This document shows, one piece after another, positions 8,240 through 17,465 of a DNA stretch of 64,000 nt. The position numbers and the translations under genes are program-made. Under the pieces are notes generated by a model. That model saw only the letters and a list, made by a program, of their open reading frames with translations. It did no database searches and was not told the DNA's origin. Positions within the stretch are counted from its first letter, which is position 1; every line of letters begins with the position of its first letter. The DNA comes from Paenibacillus tepidiphilus (lineage in GTDB: Bacteria; Bacillota; Bacilli; Paenibacillales; Paenibacillaceae): the NCBI RefSeq assembly GCF_008635795.1, contig NZ_VWRQ01000002.1, positions 1-64,000 on the forward strand. Direction: 5' to 3'.

Positions 8240-8740
8240 TCAGTCCTGGCTGCGCAGCAGACGGTTGACCGTCTCGCGCCGCACGCCTATCAATTGCCCG
8301 ATCTCCTCTTGCGTCAACAGGTCTGTCAGTGTGGCGCCATGCGCGTATTCGCCGAGCCAGCGTTTCAGCAGATCCATCCGTTCACCCGGCGATCCGACGG
8401 TGAGATGATCAATGCGCGTCTGCATGAACCGCACCTTCTCCTGCAGCAGCAGCGCAATCTCCATCACCTTCTCCGGGTCCTCGCGCAGCTCACGGTACCA
8501 TTCCGCAGCCGGAACGAGCTCAACCTCGCTCTTCATCATGGCGACCGCCGTTCCATGCGCCTCCTTTGGCGAAATGAGGGAATGGTGGGGAACCGTCTCT
8601 CCGGGATACAGCAGGTTAAACAGCACCATGTTCCCGTTCTCGTGCAGCCGTGTCACCTTAAACAGGCCGCTCTTCACCCGAAACAGATTCTGGCAGGGAT
8701 CCCCCTGACGGAATAATGCTTCCCCCTTGTGCAAAATCAT
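8240..8740 (-). CDS. Crp/Fnr family transcriptional regulator
   Basis: A 166-residue regulator, short for the family (usually 200-230) because its N-terminal cap is trimmed. The cyclic-nucleotide-binding beta-roll starts at once (GEALFRQGDPCQNLFRVKSG). A central dimerisation helix follows (residues about 90-115), then an HTH_Crp domain with LTQEEIGQLIGVRRETVNRLL as recognition helix. No cysteine cluster for an Fe-S centre is seen, so an Fnr-type oxygen sensor is unlikely. AAAGGAG precedes the ATG. It is divergent from an MFS transporter gene, a plausible target. Confidence 0.87.
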   Translation of the reverse strand: MILHKGEALFRQGDPCQNLFRVKSGLFKVTRLHENGNMVLFNLLYPGETVPHHSLISPKEAHGTAVAMMKSEVELVPAAEWYRELREDPEKVMEIALLLQEKVRFMQTRIDHLTVGSPGERMDLLKRWLGEYAHGATLTDLLTQEEIGQLIGVRRETVNRLLRSQD

Positions 8741-8956
8741 CTCGCTCTCTCCTTTGTGCTCTGTAGATTATATGGCTAATTATACCGAAATACGCATGCA
8801 AAATGGAGCGGGAACGATTAAAAAAACAAAGAGTCGTCCAAAATAGTTACTTAATGATCTTAATGGATTATAATTCCAGTTTTATTGACAGCTTATATCC
8901 CATTGTGCGAACATTATATCCTAGCATTCGAATCCAGATTGAAGGAGTTCCTGTAA

Positions 8957-10147
8957 GTGAAGGCTTCAAAAGAACCGTTATGGACCAAAGATTTCACCGT
9001 CGTCTCCGTCATTAATTTCTTCGTCATGCTTGTCTTTTATCTGCTGATCGTGATCATCTCGGCCTATGCCGTCGACGAGCTTCAGGCGTCCACCAGCCAG
9101 GCGGGCCTTGCGACCGGCATTTTCATTATCGGTGCGCTGATCGGGCGTCTGGCCACCGGCAGCATTATCGATTCCTTCGGCAAGCGAAAAATATTATTTC
9201 TCGGCCTGTCCCTCTTCATCCTAACCTCTCTGCTCTACTATATTGAAGCAGGTATCACCTTCCTGTTCATTACCCGGCTGCTCCACGGCATAGCCCTTGG
9301 CATCGCCAGCACCGCTACCGGAACGCTCATTGCAGCAATCATTCCCGCTTCCCGCAAAGGCGAGGGCATCGGTTATTACAGTATGAGCACTACACTGGCG
9401 ACGGCGATTGGCCCGTTTCTCGGACTCTACCTGACACAGATCGCCTCTTATACCGCAATCTTCTCTTTCTGTCTGGCGCTCAGCATTATCAGCTTTACCG
9501 GTGCGCTCGCAGTGCGCACGAAAGAACCGGAGCCAAGCCGCACCGCCGATGCCAAGCGTGAGGCGTTCAGCCTCTCCAGACTGATTGAGCCCAAAGCCCT
9601 ACCGATTGCAGTAGTCGTGCTGGTAACCGGCTTCGCCTACTCCAGCGTGCTGTCCTATATTAATTTCTTCGCCAAAGAAATCGGGCTGGTGGAAGCGGCC
9701 AGCTTCTTTTTCATTGTATACGCCGTGTCCGTACTGGCCTCACGCCCGTTCACAGGACGCCTGATGGACAGCAAGGGTGAGAATCACATTATGTATCCCG
9801 CCTTTGTTGCTTACGGTCTGGGGCTCCTGCTGCTGAGTGCAGCAGGCACAAGTATGGTGCTGCTGCTGGCCGGAGTGCTGATTGGCCTCGGCTTCGGCAA
9901 TATGCAGTCCACCACCCAGGCGATTGCCATCAAATCAACGGTGCCGCAGCGGATGGGGCTGGCCACCTCGACCTTTTTTATTTTTCTGGACGCAGGCCTT
10001 GGCTTCGGGCCCTACGCTCTCGGCCTGATTATCCCTTCCACCGGATATAGAACGCTGTACGCCTCGCTCGGCGTGCTTATGCTGCTGATGATTGCCGGAT
10101 ACTACTTCCTGCACGGGAACAAAAGCAAGGCCAGAACGGCGCATTAA
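8957..10147 (+). CDS. MFS transporter, multidrug or sugar efflux type
   Basis: A 396-residue, 12-helix major facilitator. The loop between helices 2 and 3 has GRLATGSIIDSFGKRK, matching the MFS signature. Helix 5 carries the proline and glycine rich AIGPFLGLYL typical of drug-proton antiporters. GTG start with AAGGAG about 10 bases upstream. The substrate is unknown; YfkF/AraJ-like exporters are the closest type I can name. It is divergent from the Crp-family gene, and a bidirectional hairpin follows. Confidence 0.85.
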   Translation: MKASKEPLWTKDFTVVSVINFFVMLVFYLLIVIISAYAVDELQASTSQAGLATGIFIIGALIGRLATGSIIDSFGKRKILFLGLSLFILTSLLYYIEAGITFLFITRLLHGIALGIASTATGTLIAAIIPASRKGEGIGYYSMSTTLATAIGPFLGLYLTQIASYTAIFSFCLALSIISFTGALAVRTKEPEPSRTADAKREAFSLSRLIEPKALPIAVVVLVTGFAYSSVLSYINFFAKEIGLVEAASFFFIVYAVSVLASRPFTGRLMDSKGENHIMYPAFVAYGLGLLLLSAAGTSMVLLLAGVLIGLGFGNMQSTTQAIAIKSTVPQRMGLATSTFFIFLDAGLGFGPYALGLIIPSTGYRTLYASLGVLMLLMIAGYYFLHGNKSKARTAH

Positions 10148-10182
10148 CCGGTTGTACGGTGCAGAAATGCCCCATGAATAAA

Positions 10183-10219
10183 AGAGCCCGCAGCTCCTGT
10201 AAGGAGAGCTGCGGGCTCT
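10183..10219. terminator. bidirectional terminator
   Basis: AGAGCCCGCAGCTC (10183-10196) pairs perfectly with GAGCTGCGGGCTCT (10206-10219). It separates the convergent MFS and fruA genes. Confidence 0.85.
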
Positions 10220-10237
10220 GTCTGCTCAATCGGTTAT

Positions 10238-12178
10238 TTACTTGCCGGCGAGCGGCTTCTTCCACAAGCCGAGCATCAGACCGGAGATCACGGCACCGAT
10301 CAGCACCGCCAGAATGAACAGCAGCGCATTGCTGGAGAGTGCGGCAACGAAGATCCCGCCGTGCGGCGCCGGCACGTTGAGGTTCCAGAGCTGTGTGAGG
10401 CCGCCGGCGATGGCGGAGCCCACGATGCAGGAAGTCAGGACGCGCATGGGATCGGCTGCGGCGAACGGAATGGCGCCCTCGGTGATAAATGAGAGACCAA
10501 GCACATAATTGGTAAGGCCGGATCTGCGTTCCGTTTCCGTAAATTTGTTCTTGAACAGCGTTGTGGCCAGTGCAATCGCCAGCGGAGGAACCATCCCTCC
10601 GGCCATGACGGCGGCCATCATCAGGCCGTTCTCGTTGCCGCTGGAAGTGAAGACCCCGATGGCGAACGTGTAAGCGGCCTTGTTGAACGGTCCGCCCATA
10701 TCGATAGCCATCATGCCGCCGAGCACCAGGCCCAGCAGTACGGCGTTGCCGGTACCCAGATTGTTCAGTCCGTCAATGAGCAGCTCATTAAGCCAGCTGA
10801 ACACCGGATCGAACAGATAGAACATAACCGCTCCGGTAATGAGCAGGCCGAAGACCGGATACAAGAGAATCGGCTTGAGGCCATCAAGCGATTTCGGCAG
10901 TCCGGCGAACGCCCGGCGCAGCAGCAGGATCACATAACCGGCCAGGAAGCCGGCGGCCAGACCGCCAAGGAAGCCTGAACCGGAGTTCAGGGCCATGAAG
11001 CCGCCGACCATACCCGGCATCAGCGCCGGCCGGTCGCCGATGCTGAGGGCGATGAAGCCGGCAAGGATCGGAATCAGGAAGTGGAACGCCCCGTTATCTC
11101 CGCCGCCGATCGTCATCAGCAGCTCTACGAGCGGGTTATCCGCTCCCAGGGTCTGCTCCAGCAGGAAGGACACGGCGAGCAGAATACCGCCGCCGACCAC
11201 GAACGGCAGCATATGCGAAATCCCGTTCATCAGATCTTTATAGATCTTGCTTCCGATGCTGCGTTTGCCTTCCTGCACCTCAGCGCTACCGCTCTGTCCC
11301 CCGCCTCCGCGGTAGGTCGGGGCATCGCCGTTCAAAGCCTTGGTGATCAGCTGCTCCGGCTTGCGGATACCGTCACTGACCGGCGTCTGCAGCACCGGCT
11401 TGCCGGCGAAGCGTTCCATCTCCACATTCTTGTCGGCCGCCACAATAACGCCGCTGGCACGGGCGATTTCATCCGGCGTCAGCACATTCTGCGCACCTTC
11501 AGAGCCGTTTGTTTCGACGCGGATGTCAACGCCCATCTCCCGCGCCTTCTTCTTGAGCGCATCCTCAGCCATGAACGTGTGGGCGATGCCGGTCGGGCAG
11601 GCTGTTACAGCCACGACGAAGCCTTTGGAAGCAGGAGCAACAGGTATCGACTCAGCCTTCTTCCCGGAAGCCGGCTGGCTGGCGGCAGTCTGGGCAGCCT
11701 CCTGCTCCTGGCGCGCCTCTTCCTCCGCCTGCTTGGCGTCAAAGAGCGCCGACACTTCCTGCGGCGTACGGGCATTTTGCAGCTGCGCGATGAATTCGCT
11801 TTCAATGAGCAGCCTCGACAATGCGGCCAAGGTACGCAGATGTACATTCCCCGCTCCCTCCGGAGCCGCGATCATAAAGAAGAGATGGGCCGGCTCATCA
11901 TCCAGTGCTTCATAATCCACCCCCCGGGTGCTGCGGGCAAATACGACCGTCGCTTCCTTCACCGCTGCCGTCTTGGCATGCGGCATCGCAATGCCGCCGC
12001 CGATGCCCGTGCTGGACTGGGCCTCGCGGGCCAGAATCTTCTCCTTGAACAGCACAGGATCACTGATCCGTCCACTGGCGGCCAGGCTGGCGATCAGCTC
12101 GTCGATCGCCGCCTCTTTGGTGGTCGCCTGTAAATCCATAATCATAGTTTCCTGTATCATTAAATCCGTAATTCTCAT
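10238..12178 (-). CDS. fruA: PTS fructose transporter subunit IIABC
   Basis: A 646-residue fused phosphotransferase permease that takes up fructose and releases fructose 1-phosphate. Domain order is IIA (residues 1-150; active His in GIGGGIAMPHAKT), IIB (about 165-265; active Cys in VVAVTACPTGIAHTFMAE) and IIC (about 300-640; membrane helices, with FITEGAIPFAAADP). An Ala/Gln/Glu-rich linker joins IIA and IIB. I chose the ATG at 12178 because GGGAG lies 8 bases upstream; a GTG at 12187 is poorly placed. It is the last gene of fruR-fruK-fruA. Confidence 0.95.
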   Translation of the reverse strand: MRITDLMIQETMIMDLQATTKEAAIDELIASLAASGRISDPVLFKEKILAREAQSSTGIGGGIAMPHAKTAAVKEATVVFARSTRGVDYEALDDEPAHLFFMIAAPEGAGNVHLRTLAALSRLLIESEFIAQLQNARTPQEVSALFDAKQAEEEARQEQEAAQTAASQPASGKKAESIPVAPASKGFVVAVTACPTGIAHTFMAEDALKKKAREMGVDIRVETNGSEGAQNVLTPDEIARASGVIVAADKNVEMERFAGKPVLQTPVSDGIRKPEQLITKALNGDAPTYRGGGGQSGSAEVQEGKRSIGSKIYKDLMNGISHMLPFVVGGGILLAVSFLLEQTLGADNPLVELLMTIGGGDNGAFHFLIPILAGFIALSIGDRPALMPGMVGGFMALNSGSGFLGGLAAGFLAGYVILLLRRAFAGLPKSLDGLKPILLYPVFGLLITGAVMFYLFDPVFSWLNELLIDGLNNLGTGNAVLLGLVLGGMMAIDMGGPFNKAAYTFAIGVFTSSGNENGLMMAAVMAGGMVPPLAIALATTLFKNKFTETERRSGLTNYVLGLSFITEGAIPFAAADPMRVLTSCIVGSAIAGGLTQLWNLNVPAPHGGIFVAALSSNALLFILAVLIGAVISGLMLGLWKKPLAGK

Positions 12179-12214
12179 TTTGATCACTCCCAGCTTCGTT
12201 CTATGCTGCTCTTC

Positions 12215-13126
12215 TTACAGTTGCGTAACTTGAATGCCCGGCTCCAGCTGCCGGATATACCCGCCTTCGGCAAGATCGTCGGAGAACGCTGTTGCGCTTC
12301 CCGAAGCGACGCCGGTCCGGAAGGCCTCCTGTACGCTGCCGCCCTGCGAAAGCGTACCGACGAAGCCGGCAATCATCGAATCACCGGCGCCTACCGAGTT
12401 CTTGACCCGGCCCTTCGGCGCGTTCGCCGAGTATACCTCCCCGCCGCTAAGCAGCAGGGCGCCTTCGCCGGCCATGGAGACCAGCACATGCTGTGCTCCC
12501 CACTCCAGAAGCTTGCGTCCGTATACAATGATTTCATCACGGGAGAGATTCTCAACGCCGAACAATTCGGCCAGTTCATGATGATTCGGCTTGACGAGCA
12601 GCGGCGAAAGCGCCATAGCCCGTTTCAGCGGCTCCCCCGTCGTGTCGATGACGAATTCAGCGCCCTGCCGTTTGCAGACGGCAATCAGACGTTCATAATA
12701 ATTGCCGCCCAGGGACGGTGGAATGCTTCCTGACAGAACGACAATATCTCCGGAACGGAGGGCATCCAGCTTGTGCAAGAGCGCCTCTGCTTCAGCCGGG
12801 GTAATATCCGGGCCGGCGCCGTTAATTTCGGTCTCTGTACCAGCCTTCAGCTTGATGTTGATCCGGGTATCCCCGGACACCTTGACGAAATCGCCGGTAA
12901 TGCCCTCGGCGGTCAGCCGCTCCCCGATAAACCCTCCGGTGAAGCCGCCGAGGAATCCCGTCGCCGTATTCGCCACGCCGAGGCGGCTGAGCACGCGCGA
13001 CACGTTGATTCCCTTGCCGCCTGGCAGCTTAAGGTCCCGCTTCATGCGGTTCAGGCCGCCCACCCGGAGTTCATCCACTTCCGCGATGTAATCGATGGAA
13101 GGGTTAAGCGTTACTGTATAGATCAT
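12215..13126 (-). CDS. fruK: 1-phosphofructokinase
   Basis: A 303-residue PfkB-family sugar kinase that converts fructose 1-phosphate to fructose 1,6-bisphosphate. The first PfkB signature is GGKGINVSRVLSRLG (about residues 36-50). The second, with the catalytic base Asp, is NSVGAGDSMIAGFVG (about 243-257). DTTGEPL and VKPNHHEL are typical of FruK. GAGGG precedes the ATG. The 36-base gap to fruA and 29-base gap from fruR indicate one operon. Confidence 0.95.
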   Translation of the reverse strand: MIYTVTLNPSIDYIAEVDELRVGGLNRMKRDLKLPGGKGINVSRVLSRLGVANTATGFLGGFTGGFIGERLTAEGITGDFVKVSGDTRINIKLKAGTETEINGAGPDITPAEAEALLHKLDALRSGDIVVLSGSIPPSLGGNYYERLIAVCKRQGAEFVIDTTGEPLKRAMALSPLLVKPNHHELAELFGVENLSRDEIIVYGRKLLEWGAQHVLVSMAGEGALLLSGGEVYSANAPKGRVKNSVGAGDSMIAGFVGTLSQGGSVQEAFRTGVASGSATAFSDDLAEGGYIRQLEPGIQVTQL

Positions 13127-13155
13127 GGTTATCCCTCGATTGTTAATAGATTAGG

Positions 13156-13920
13156 TTAAGCCAGCGTGTACTCAATGCCTTGCAGCCCCAGTTCACGGAT
13201 AAACCCGTCCGGGGTCTGCGCGTCAAGCACGCAGTGGTCAAGCTCCCGGAGATCGGCGAACTTGCAGAAGGACACCTGCCCGATCTTGCTGTGATCGGCG
13301 ACAAGGATGGCCTGCTTCGCAACAGAGATCATTTTGCGTTTGGTAGCCGCCTCCAGCATATTGGGCGTCGTGATCCCTTCCCGGGCGTCCAGCCCGTTCG
13401 TCCCGATGAACGCCTTGTCCACCCGCACCATCTCCAGTGAACGCTCGGTCATCGGCCCGACAAAAGCCAGCGTGTCCGGCCGCAGCATCCCTCCGGTAAT
13501 CGAAACCTCCAGATGCCGGCAGTCCTTCAGCTCCCCGAGCGCAAGCAGCGAATTGGTGATGACCGTAAGGCGGGCAAAGGCCTTCAGCTCACGGGCAATC
13601 TCCAGGGTTGTCGTGCCTCCGTCCAGCAGGATCGTGTCCCCTTCCGAGACGAGCCCGGCCGCCTTGCGGGCGATCCGCTGCTTCTCCTCCTGGAACTGCG
13701 CCTCCTTGTCGGCCACGGCCGGTTCATACTGGGCTCCGCGCAGAGAAACTGCCCCGCCATGGGTGCGTTTCAGCAGCCGCGCTTCCTCCAGCTCCTTCAA
13801 ATCCCGGCGCACCGTAGATTCCGATACGCCGAGCCCCCGGCTCAGCTCCTGAACAGAGCCTCGGGTATGGGTGTCGATATATTGCACGATGCTGCGTTTT
13901 CTCTCTTCCTCAAACAGCAT
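13156..13920 (-). CDS. fruR: DeoR-family fructose operon repressor
   Basis: A 254-residue repressor with an N-terminal DeoR-type winged helix (SVQELSRGLGVSESTVRRDL, residues about 19-40) and a C-terminal sugar-phosphate-binding DeoRC domain (LLDGGTTTLEIA, GPMTERSLEMVRVDKAFIGTNG). By family and position it should respond to fructose 1-phosphate. The ATG at 13920 has GGAG 8 bases upstream; two upstream in-frame starts (13941, 13971) have no ribosome site. It is the first gene of the operon, so it probably controls its own synthesis. Confidence 0.9.
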   Translation of the reverse strand: MLFEEERKRSIVQYIDTHTRGSVQELSRGLGVSESTVRRDLKELEEARLLKRTHGGAVSLRGAQYEPAVADKEAQFQEEKQRIARKAAGLVSEGDTILLDGGTTTLEIARELKAFARLTVITNSLLALGELKDCRHLEVSITGGMLRPDTLAFVGPMTERSLEMVRVDKAFIGTNGLDAREGITTPNMLEAATKRKMISVAKQAILVADHSKIGQVSFCKFADLRELDHCVLDAQTPDGFIRELGLQGIEYTLA

Positions 13921-13940
13921 ACCGCTCACTCCATTGCTCA

Positions 13941-13986
13941 TTTTGTGTTTTTTGTGATTATTTTTGACCATTTATGCTCATTTATG
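13941..13986. promoter_or_regulatory. candidate fru operator region with direct repeats
   Basis: Just upstream of fruR lie two TTTTGTG heptamers (13941, 13950) and two CATTTATG octamers (13969, 13979; 10 bp apart). Tandem short repeats upstream of a DeoR-family gene are common operator designs. The assignment is inference. Confidence 0.4.
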
Positions 13987-14184
13987 ATTGTAACAGCGTT
14001 TTCATTGACTGTAAAGCGATTTATATTAGCATTTCAAATGTTAATTTGTACCTTCCTGCCCGTTTCCAACCGGCAATCTCCGCCGGCTCTTTGATTCCCC
14101 GTGAAATAACCTCCGAAATGCCTATTCCTCTTCCCGGGTTCACTCATAATTTATAATACATATGGCGAAAAGCGGGTGAGAGAT

Positions 14185-14445
14185 ATGGCCATTCACAACA
14201 ATAACGGCAACAGACTGAGCGGAGGAAACAACGGCAATCCCCTTGAGACCGAGGAACTTTCCGCAGAGGATTTAGAGATTATTGCCGCCGGACTGGCCGT
14301 GCTGGGCGAGTTTTTTGCTTTTCTGGCACTCGTCAAGGCCAGGGAGGTAACCAAAAGTACCGGGGGCCAGGCGGATATTGATCCGCTTCTCTTTGTCCAA
14401 TCCAAAAAAAAAGCGGTCAAACGGAAATCCCGTTTGCCGCGTTAA
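14185..14445 (+). CDS. small protein of unknown function
   Basis: An 86-residue protein. An Asn/Gly-rich N-terminus (IHNNNGNRLSGGNNGN) leads into an acidic helix (EELSAEDLEIIAAGLAV), a hydrophobic stretch (LGEFFAFLALVKA) and a very basic C-terminus (KKKAVKRKSRLPR). The ATG at 14185 is preceded by GGGTGAGA; a GTG at 14176 in the same frame lacks a ribosome site. I do not recognise the family. The basic tail could bind nucleic acid or acidic lipid, but that is a guess. Confidence 0.6.
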   Translation: MAIHNNNGNRLSGGNNGNPLETEELSAEDLEIIAAGLAVLGEFFAFLALVKAREVTKSTGGQADIDPLLFVQSKKKAVKRKSRLPR

Positions 14446-14481
14446 GTCATATACGTATCCTCCGCTAAATCCGGATCGGCC

Positions 14482-14955
14482 TTAGAGCGGCAGAGCATGA
14501 TGCCCGGCGAAGATAGTATTCGCCTTCTCCTGCTCCTCCGGCCCGGATTCATCTTCCAGCTCCACAAAGACGATAATATGCTCAAGATCGGCATGCCTCG
14601 CATACTTCAAGGCATCCTCTTCGGGGATACCGCTGCCGATCAGGCTGACGGCCAGACCGTCAATATCCAGATCCGCCCCCGCCAGCTTGGTAGCAGCGGA
14701 CCCGGCAGCTACCGCCGTATCGGGGATCATATCGAGTCCGACACCGATTTCCCTGGCTGTGCCGAACAAGCCTCCGTTTCCCGCCCCGAGCTTGGCCGGA
14801 CCTATCCCCGTATCCCTACTTATCCGCTCCAGCGCGCTCTTTTGCTTGGTCACCGCCGAAATCCGCTTCTTCTTGAATCCGCTCTCCAGCAGCGCCGCAA
14901 TGGCCAGCGCAGCATCACTATGGTGCCCGAATATTCCTACAATCAGCTTGGCCAC
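14482..14955 (-). CDS. YflT-type general stress protein
   Basis: A 157-residue protein starting MAKLIVGIFGHHSDAALAIAALLESGF, the pattern of heat/general stress proteins with a YflT (GSP17M) domain, followed by KKKRISAVTK. The middle is glycine and alanine rich (GPAKLGAGNGGLFGTAREIG), as in related DUF1269-like proteins that pack against membranes. A GIPEEDALKYARHADLEHIIVFVEL segment closes the domain. Well-placed GGGAGGG precedes the ATG. In Bacillus such proteins are sigma-B controlled; I see no clear sigma-B promoter here. Confidence 0.65.
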   Translation of the reverse strand: MAKLIVGIFGHHSDAALAIAALLESGFKKKRISAVTKQKSALERISRDTGIGPAKLGAGNGGLFGTAREIGVGLDMIPDTAVAAGSAATKLAGADLDIDGLAVSLIGSGIPEEDALKYARHADLEHIIVFVELEDESGPEEQEKANTIFAGHHALPL

Positions 14956-15118
14956 ATTTCATCCCTCCCGATACACCGGTATTAACCTCCGCCCCTGCCG
15001 CTGAACCGGAGCAAGCCGCGCTTGAATCAATTCTCTGAAAATCGGTTAAAAAGATAGAACCGGGATAAATCCTGTCCGTATTAAAGAGTCATATCTTATA
15101 CATAAAAGAGGTGCCGCT

Positions 15119-16219
15119 GTGCTGCAGAGCAAGTATTTTCGGACAAGTCTCGCTATTATCGCCTTTTTGACCATTCTATATCTGGGCTCCAAGGTCATTT
15201 TTCTCTTCAACCCGCTGATCAATATTTTCAATCTGCTGCTTGTGCCGATGATGCTGTCGGGATTCTTCTATTATCTGCTGCGGCCGCTGGTCAAGTTCCT
15301 GGAGCGCAAGAAGGTCAACCGCGCACTCGCCATTCTGCTGATCTACCTGGCGATAGTCGGTATCTTCGTCCTCTTCTGGATGCTGGTCTGGCCGACCCTG
15401 CGCGAGCAGATTCAGAACTTTATCAACAACACGCCCTATCTGGTTCAGGATATTCAGAGCCAGATTACCCGGCTGCAGAACGAGCCGGCGCTGTCGCGCT
15501 TTTTCCAGCAGGATGTTGAACTGACCTCCAAGATTACCGAGTATCTGAACCGGGCGATTACCTGGGTCACCAATTCCATGACCAATCTGATCGGTGTCGT
15601 CTCCAGCATATTCGTGGTCATCGCCACTCTGCCGATTATCTTGTATTACATGCTCAAGGACGGGCATAAGCTGAATCCGATACTGGTGGGGATTGTACCG
15701 CGCAAATTCCGCAAGGAAGGCCATGATACGCTGAAGGAGATTGATTCCGCCCTTAGCGGCTTTATTGTTACCCGTGTGCTGCTCAATGTCATTCTGGGCG
15801 TGATGCTGTACATCGGCTTCCTGCTGATCGGCCTGCCGTATGCGCTGCTGCTGGCAGTCATCTCCATTCCGCTGAACTTCATCCCTTACGTCGGCTCGCT
15901 GCTGGCCGCGGTTCCGGTCGTCATTGTCGGCTTTATCGAATCTCCGACGATGGCTATCTGGTCGGTAGTAATCATCATTGTTGCCCAGCAAATTCAGGAT
16001 AACGTGCTGTCTCCGGTAATATACGGCAAATCACTGGATGTGCATCCGCTCACGACAGTGCTGCTGGTGCTGATCGGTGGAGATTTCTACGGGATTATAG
16101 GTGTGCTCATCGCACTCCCGGTCTACATGATCCTCAAGATCATCGTGCTGAAGGTATACAACATTATCGTAGCCGAACGGGGGGAAGATATCAGAACCCT
16201 CGAAGACGAGCAAATGTAA
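15119..16219 (+). CDS. AI-2E family transporter (PerM/YtvI type)
   Basis: A 366-residue membrane protein with about seven to eight helices. The family signature PLNFIPYVGSLLAAVPVVIVGF lies in the last third, and a cytoplasmic or external helical domain (residues about 85-155, LREQIQNFINNTPYLVQD) sits between helices. Despite the name, proven roles in the family include sodium-proton exchange and precursor export; the substrate here is unknown. GTG start with AGAGGTG upstream. A strong terminator hairpin follows. Confidence 0.87.
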   Translation: MLQSKYFRTSLAIIAFLTILYLGSKVIFLFNPLINIFNLLLVPMMLSGFFYYLLRPLVKFLERKKVNRALAILLIYLAIVGIFVLFWMLVWPTLREQIQNFINNTPYLVQDIQSQITRLQNEPALSRFFQQDVELTSKITEYLNRAITWVTNSMTNLIGVVSSIFVVIATLPIILYYMLKDGHKLNPILVGIVPRKFRKEGHDTLKEIDSALSGFIVTRVLLNVILGVMLYIGFLLIGLPYALLLAVISIPLNFIPYVGSLLAAVPVVIVGFIESPTMAIWSVVIIIVAQQIQDNVLSPVIYGKSLDVHPLTTVLLVLIGGDFYGIIGVLIALPVYMILKIIVLKVYNIIVAERGEDIRTLEDEQM

Positions 16220-16228
16220 GCATCCGCA

Positions 16229-16276
16229 AAAAGGCCGTCCCTTGGCAGCTGTGAAGCAGCTGCCGGGACGGCCTTT
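16229..16276. terminator. bidirectional terminator
   Basis: AAGGCCGTCCC, then GGCAGCTG, pair with CAGCTGCC and GGGACGGCCTT around a short loop, flanked by A and T runs. It lies between convergent genes. Confidence 0.85.
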
Positions 16277-16296
16277 ATTCAGTTCCAGACAGGCAA

Positions 16297-16701
16297 TCAG
16301 CCGCGCAGGGAACGGACGACAAACAAGTGCGCCCCCTTAGGGACATGCTGACCGCCCTGCAATGTAACCGAGCCTTTGGTATGCGAAATGATCGTTGTAT
16401 TATAGGCCACCAGCTGATCGCCTCTCCAGACTGTGACAGCCGATTTGAAATAAATAGCGTTGTCGAACTGCAATCTTTCCCGCAGACAAAAACCGACGGA
16501 GTGAAGAACCGGCGCCAGGGCCCGCTCTTTGGGGGCTAGCGCCTTGATGAACACAATATCGTGAAAGGGGACGGCGATTTCCTGATGGCCGATGACCGCC
16601 ACTCCGGCGGCTGCGTCCCATTTGCGCAGAACTCCTCTTAGAATCGTGTACGGCTTCTCACCGCAATACATAATAACCGGTCTGCCTACCCAATGCTTCA
16701 T
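16297..16701 (-). CDS. hypothetical protein, beta-rich
   Basis: A 134-residue protein without signal peptide or membrane segment. Short alternating hydrophobic strands (VIMYCGEKPYTILRGVLRKW, GVAVIGHQEIAVPFHDIVFI, AVTVWRGDQLVAYNTTII) suggest an all-beta fold of an Sm- or SH3-like size. The family is not recognised. A strong ribosome site, GGGGGAGG, precedes the ATG. It lies 33 bases downstream of ung, likely in the same transcript. Confidence 0.6.
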   Translation of the reverse strand: MKHWVGRPVIMYCGEKPYTILRGVLRKWDAAAGVAVIGHQEIAVPFHDIVFIKALAPKERALAPVLHSVGFCLRERLQFDNAIYFKSAVTVWRGDQLVAYNTTIISHTKGSVTLQGGQHVPKGAHLFVVRSLRG

Positions 16702-16734
16702 GCGTCCTCCCCCTTCACCGTGTCTCCACTACCC

Positions 16735-17403
16735 TTATAGATTGGGTATGGACCAATCAATGCCCTTCATGCCGTGCGATTCCAGATAGCTGTTGGCCTT
16801 GGAGAACGGCCGGCTGCCCAGAAAACCGCGGTGCGCCGAGAACGGGCTGGGATGGGGAGACTGGATGACCTGATGGCGCGTGCGGTCGATATACGCTCCC
16901 TTGGCCTGTGCATGACTGCCCCAGAGAATAAATACCAGCGGTTCTCCGCGCTCATTCAGCTTCTCCATAACAGCATCCGTAAACTGCTCCCAACCCAGTC
17001 CCTTATGCGAATTCGGCTGCCCTTCGCGTACGGTCAGCACTGCATTGAGCAGGAGTACTCCTTCTTCTGCCCAATGCAGGAGCGAGCCGTGGTTCGGAAT
17101 ATTTGCCCCGGTATCGTCATGCAGCTCCGCATAGATATTGCGCAGCGACGGGGGAATCCGCACCCCCGGCTTTACCGAGAAGCTTAAGCCGTGGGCCTGC
17201 CCGGCCCCGTGATAAGGGTCCTGCCCAAGGATGACCACCCGGGTCTTGCTGTAAGACGTCAGCTTCAGCGCCGAGAACAGCTCCTCCTTCGGCGGGTATA
17301 CCGTATACTCCTTATATTCGCGGGCCAGTGTGTATCTCAGCTCCTGAAAATAGTCCTTCTGCGTCTCTTCCTGCAGCACCTCGTCCCAATCGTTGCCGAA
17401 CAT
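16735..17403 (-). CDS. ung: uracil-DNA glycosylase
   Basis: A 222-residue family 1 UDG that removes uracil from DNA as the first step of base excision repair. The water-activating loop is GQDPYHG with the catalytic Asp, followed by [16 protein letters not shown]. The minor-groove leucine loop is [13 protein letters not shown], with the catalytic His. The ATG at 17403 has GGAGG 8 bases upstream; the frame is open 11 codons further up but without a ribosome site. Confidence 0.95.
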   Translation of the reverse strand: MFGNDWDEVLQEETQKDYFQELRYTLAREYKEYTVYPPKEELFSALKLTSYSKTRVVILGQDPYHGAGQAHGLSFSVKPGVRIPPSLRNIYAELHDDTGANIPNHGSLLHWAEEGVLLLNAVLTVREGQPNSHKGLGWEQFTDAVMEKLNERGEPLVFILWGSHAQAKGAYIDRTRHQVIQSPHPSPFSAHRGFLGSRPFSKANSYLESHGMKGIDWSIPNL

Positions 17404-17465
17404 GACATTATCCTCCGCTTGTCGTATGATTCTCATTCTTTACCCGTTATTACCCAATTATGAGC

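Noticed and set aside
8741..8956. Crp/Fnr box in the divergent promoter region of the Crp-family gene
   Set aside because: TTGTGCGAACATT near 8903 has some dyad character but matches neither TGTGA-N6-TCACA nor TTGAT-N4-ATCAA well enough.
14956..15118. Sigma-B promoter for the YflT-type stress protein
   Set aside because: No pair of GTTTAA-like and GGGTAT-like boxes with proper spacing could be found upstream of the gene.
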